From assembly GCF_014204515.1 (NCBI RefSeq), contig NZ_JACHLI010000015.1, forward strand, positions 62,001 to 126,000: 64,000 nucleotides of DNA. The letters are read 5' to 3'. The notes under the pieces were generated by a model. It was given only the letters and a program-made list of their open reading frames with translations, made no database searches and had not been told where the DNA came from. Position 1 is the first letter of the stretch; every line of letters starts with the position of its first letter. Both the position numbers and the translations under genes were made by a program. This document shows positions 62,572 through 64,000 of the stretch, in pieces. This DNA comes from Pseudomonas nitroreducens (GTDB taxonomy: Bacteria; Pseudomonadota; Gammaproteobacteria; Pseudomonadales; Pseudomonadaceae).

Positions 62572-63199
62572 CGATGCGGCCTCCTTGTGCCTGCGGGTTG
62601 TCCCAGATATGCCGGGGATCGAAACTCATGGCCGAGAGCATGGTGAACACCACCACCAGGCCGAAGAACAGGATGCCGGCGCGCGGCTCGATGGTGCCCA
62701 GCTCGCGCATCTGCACCAGGGCGGCGACCAGCGCCACCACGATGACGTCGAGCATCGACCAGTAGCCGATCAGCTCCACCACCCGGTACAGCTGCGAACG
62801 CTGCCGGCGCGCCCAGCCGCTGCCACGCTGGGCGGTGAACAGCAGCATGCCCATGGCGAAGAACTTGATGGCCGGCACGCCGATGCTGGCAATGAAGATG
62901 ATCAGCGCGATGTCCCACTCGCCGGCTTCCCAGAATTCCAGCACGCCGCCGCCGATGGTGCTGTCGATGCCCTGGCCGAGCATTTCGGTGTGCATCACCG
63001 GCAGCAGGTTGGCCGGCACGTAGAACACCAGCGCGGCCAGCAGGAAGGCCCAGGAGCGGTTGATGGCGTCCTGCTTGCGCGGGTGCAGCGGCGCGCCGCA
63101 GCGCGAACAGCGGTGGCCGTCCTCGCGCAGGTCGCAGGTGCGCCCGCAGCCATGGCACAGGCAGAGGTCGAGCTGGGTCGCCAGCGGCGGCGTGCTCAT
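62555..63199 (-). CDS. pqiA: PqiA, C-terminal-half protein (paraquat-inducible protein A domain)
   Basis: A 214-residue inner-membrane protein with a zinc-ribbon-like CxxC pair (LCLCHGCGRTCDLREDGHRCSRCG) and four hydrophobic segments. It corresponds to the second half of E. coli PqiA. It overlaps the first-half gene by ATGA, so the two halves are translationally coupled separate proteins. Confidence 0.88.
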   Translation of the reverse strand: MSTPPLATQLDLCLCHGCGRTCDLREDGHRCSRCGAPLHPRKQDAINRSWAFLLAALVFYVPANLLPVMHTEMLGQGIDSTIGGGVLEFWEAGEWDIALIIFIASIGVPAIKFFAMGMLLFTAQRGSGWARRQRSQLYRVVELIGYWSMLDVIVVALVAALVQMRELGTIEPRAGILFFGLVVVFTMLSAMSFDPRHIWDNPQAQGGRIDATRH

Positions 63200-63792
63200 A
63201 CCTGCTCCCAGAGGTCGCGGATGTCCTTGCCGGCGATATAGAGGATGAGCACGCTCAGCGCCGCCATCGCCACCAGGCCGATGCCGGGGATGACATCCAG
63301 CAGGCCGGCGAGCTTGATCACCGCCACCAGGGTGCCCAGCAGGCACACCTCCAGCATGCTCCAGGGCCGCAGCGCTTCCAGCCAGCGCATGCAGAAGGCG
63401 AAGGCCGGCGCACGCCGTCCGCCCAGGGCGAAAGCCAGTACCCAGACCAGCAGGGCCACCTGCAGGGTCGGCGCGAGGATGACGGCCAGGGCCAGCACCA
63501 GGGCGATGCCGGTGATCGGGCCGCGGCTGAGGATCAGCACCGCATCCCACAGGGTGGCCGCATTGCCCAGGCCCTGCATGCTGATGCTCATGATCGGGTA
63601 GAGGTTGGCGAAGGCCAGCAGCACCGCCGCGGTGATCGCCAGGGCCAGGCGCTGCTGGATGGTCAACGGGTTGTGCCGCTGCAGCACGCCGCCGCAGCGC
63701 ACGCAGAGCGCCCGCTGATGGCGCAGCAACGGCAGGCGCTCATACACCGCGTCGCAGTATTCGCAAATGATCAGCCGCGTTGCGCTTGCCAT
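63196..63792 (-). CDS. pqiA: PqiA, N-terminal-half protein
   Basis: A 198-residue membrane protein (ICEYCDAVYERLPLLRHQRALCVRCGG zinc-ribbon start, then hydrophobic segments) corresponding to the first half of PqiA. It is the first gene of the pqi operon. The split into two genes is common in Pseudomonas. Confidence 0.88.
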   Translation of the reverse strand: MASATRLIICEYCDAVYERLPLLRHQRALCVRCGGVLQRHNPLTIQQRLALAITAAVLLAFANLYPIMSISMQGLGNAATLWDAVLILSRGPITGIALVLALAVILAPTLQVALLVWVLAFALGGRRAPAFAFCMRWLEALRPWSMLEVCLLGTLVAVIKLAGLLDVIPGIGLVAMAALSVLILYIAGKDIRDLWEQV

Positions 63793-63937
63793 GCCGACCG
63801 CCCTTTCCCGCTGGAAAAAACCGCGACTCTATTGATACGGCATCCCCAATCCTAGTCCAGCATGGCCGCCGTGCTTACCGGTTGGTCGGCGCGTGTCCGG
63901 CTGCGCAACTTCATGCAGCCAACAGGGCCGGCGAGCC

Positions 63938-64000
63938 TCAGCGCTGCTCCGGGGCCTTTGCCGGCGCCGCGTGCCACTGCTCCTTCGGCACCCACTTGGC
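63938..64000 (-). CDS. C-terminal fragment of an unidentified protein
   Basis: A minus-strand frame open from the window edge to a TGA at 63938. Only the last 20 residues are visible (AKWVPKEQWHAAPAKAPEQR). The product cannot be identified. The 145-base gap to the pqi operon shows no other gene. Confidence 0.4.
   Translation of the reverse strand, partial: AKWVPKEQWHAAPAKAPEQR

Overview
The window is a high-GC, gene-dense chromosome segment of a Pseudomonas, probably from the broad P. aeruginosa / nitroreducens / citronellolis neighbourhood. This is inferred from codon use, a PvdS-type sigma factor, typical Pseudomonas REP-type repeats and the families present; it is not a species call. I saw no rRNA, tRNA, CRISPR array, transposase or prophage gene. 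Layout: (1) 0-3.6 kb, sulfur acquisition: the end of an acyl-CoA dehydrogenase-family gene and three paralogous sulfonate-type periplasmic binding proteins. (2) 3.7-7.1 kb, small accessory genes: a putative DNA-binding protein preceded by two copies of the perfect palindrome GTAACGCGTTAC, a 55-residue KGG stress protein, and a stand-alone receiver protein with two tiny companions. (3) 7.3-10.8 kb, a CHASE4-PAS-GGDEF-EAL c-di-GMP protein and a phosphoribosyltransferase. (4) 10.9-17.9 kb, a LacI-family regulator divergent from a TonB receptor, an FMN monooxygenase, an aldo/keto reductase and a fourth sulfonate-type binding protein; a perfect operator palindrome lies in the divergent gap. (5) 18-26 kb, a periplasmic glucose oxidation module: a PqqU-type PQQ receptor divergent from membrane glucose dehydrogenase and an OprB-type porin, followed by a YegP-like protein.

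The centrepiece is (6), 26.3-51.3 kb: an iron-regulated NRPS locus. A PvdS-like ECF sigma gene sits behind a perfect 7-1-7 Fur box. Divergent from it run MbtH, type II thioesterase, SyrP/TauD-like aspartyl beta-hydroxylase, a three-module NRPS with an N-terminal fatty acyl-AMP ligase, a two-module NRPS ending in an epimerization domain, and a translationally coupled alpha/beta hydrolase. Adenylation pockets read by eye give acyl - X - D-(beta-OH)Asp - Ser - Gly - X, where both X pockets are identical and probably bind a basic residue such as Orn, hydroxy-Orn or Lys. This is not the pyoverdine Glu-Tyr-Dab chromophore. It combines a PvdL-like acyl-starter layout with an ornibactin/malleobactin-like peptide, and may make an undescribed (lipo)peptide siderophore. 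No receptor, exporter or ornithine hydroxylase lies in the window, so these would have to be encoded elsewhere.

(7) 51.3-60.3 kb holds ordinary regulator/transporter/enzyme pairs (AraC/EamA, LysR/MFS, PdxR-like/AhpD-like, a nitronate monooxygenase-like protein, an ABM-domain protein and an SDR). (8) 60.4-63.8 kb is a pqiA-pqiA-pqiB-pqiC envelope lipid-transport operon. Several dispersed repeat families punctuate the region. One 84-bp copy is inserted in frame inside a condensation domain of the second NRPS, and another supplies the C-terminal tail of an MFS transporter.
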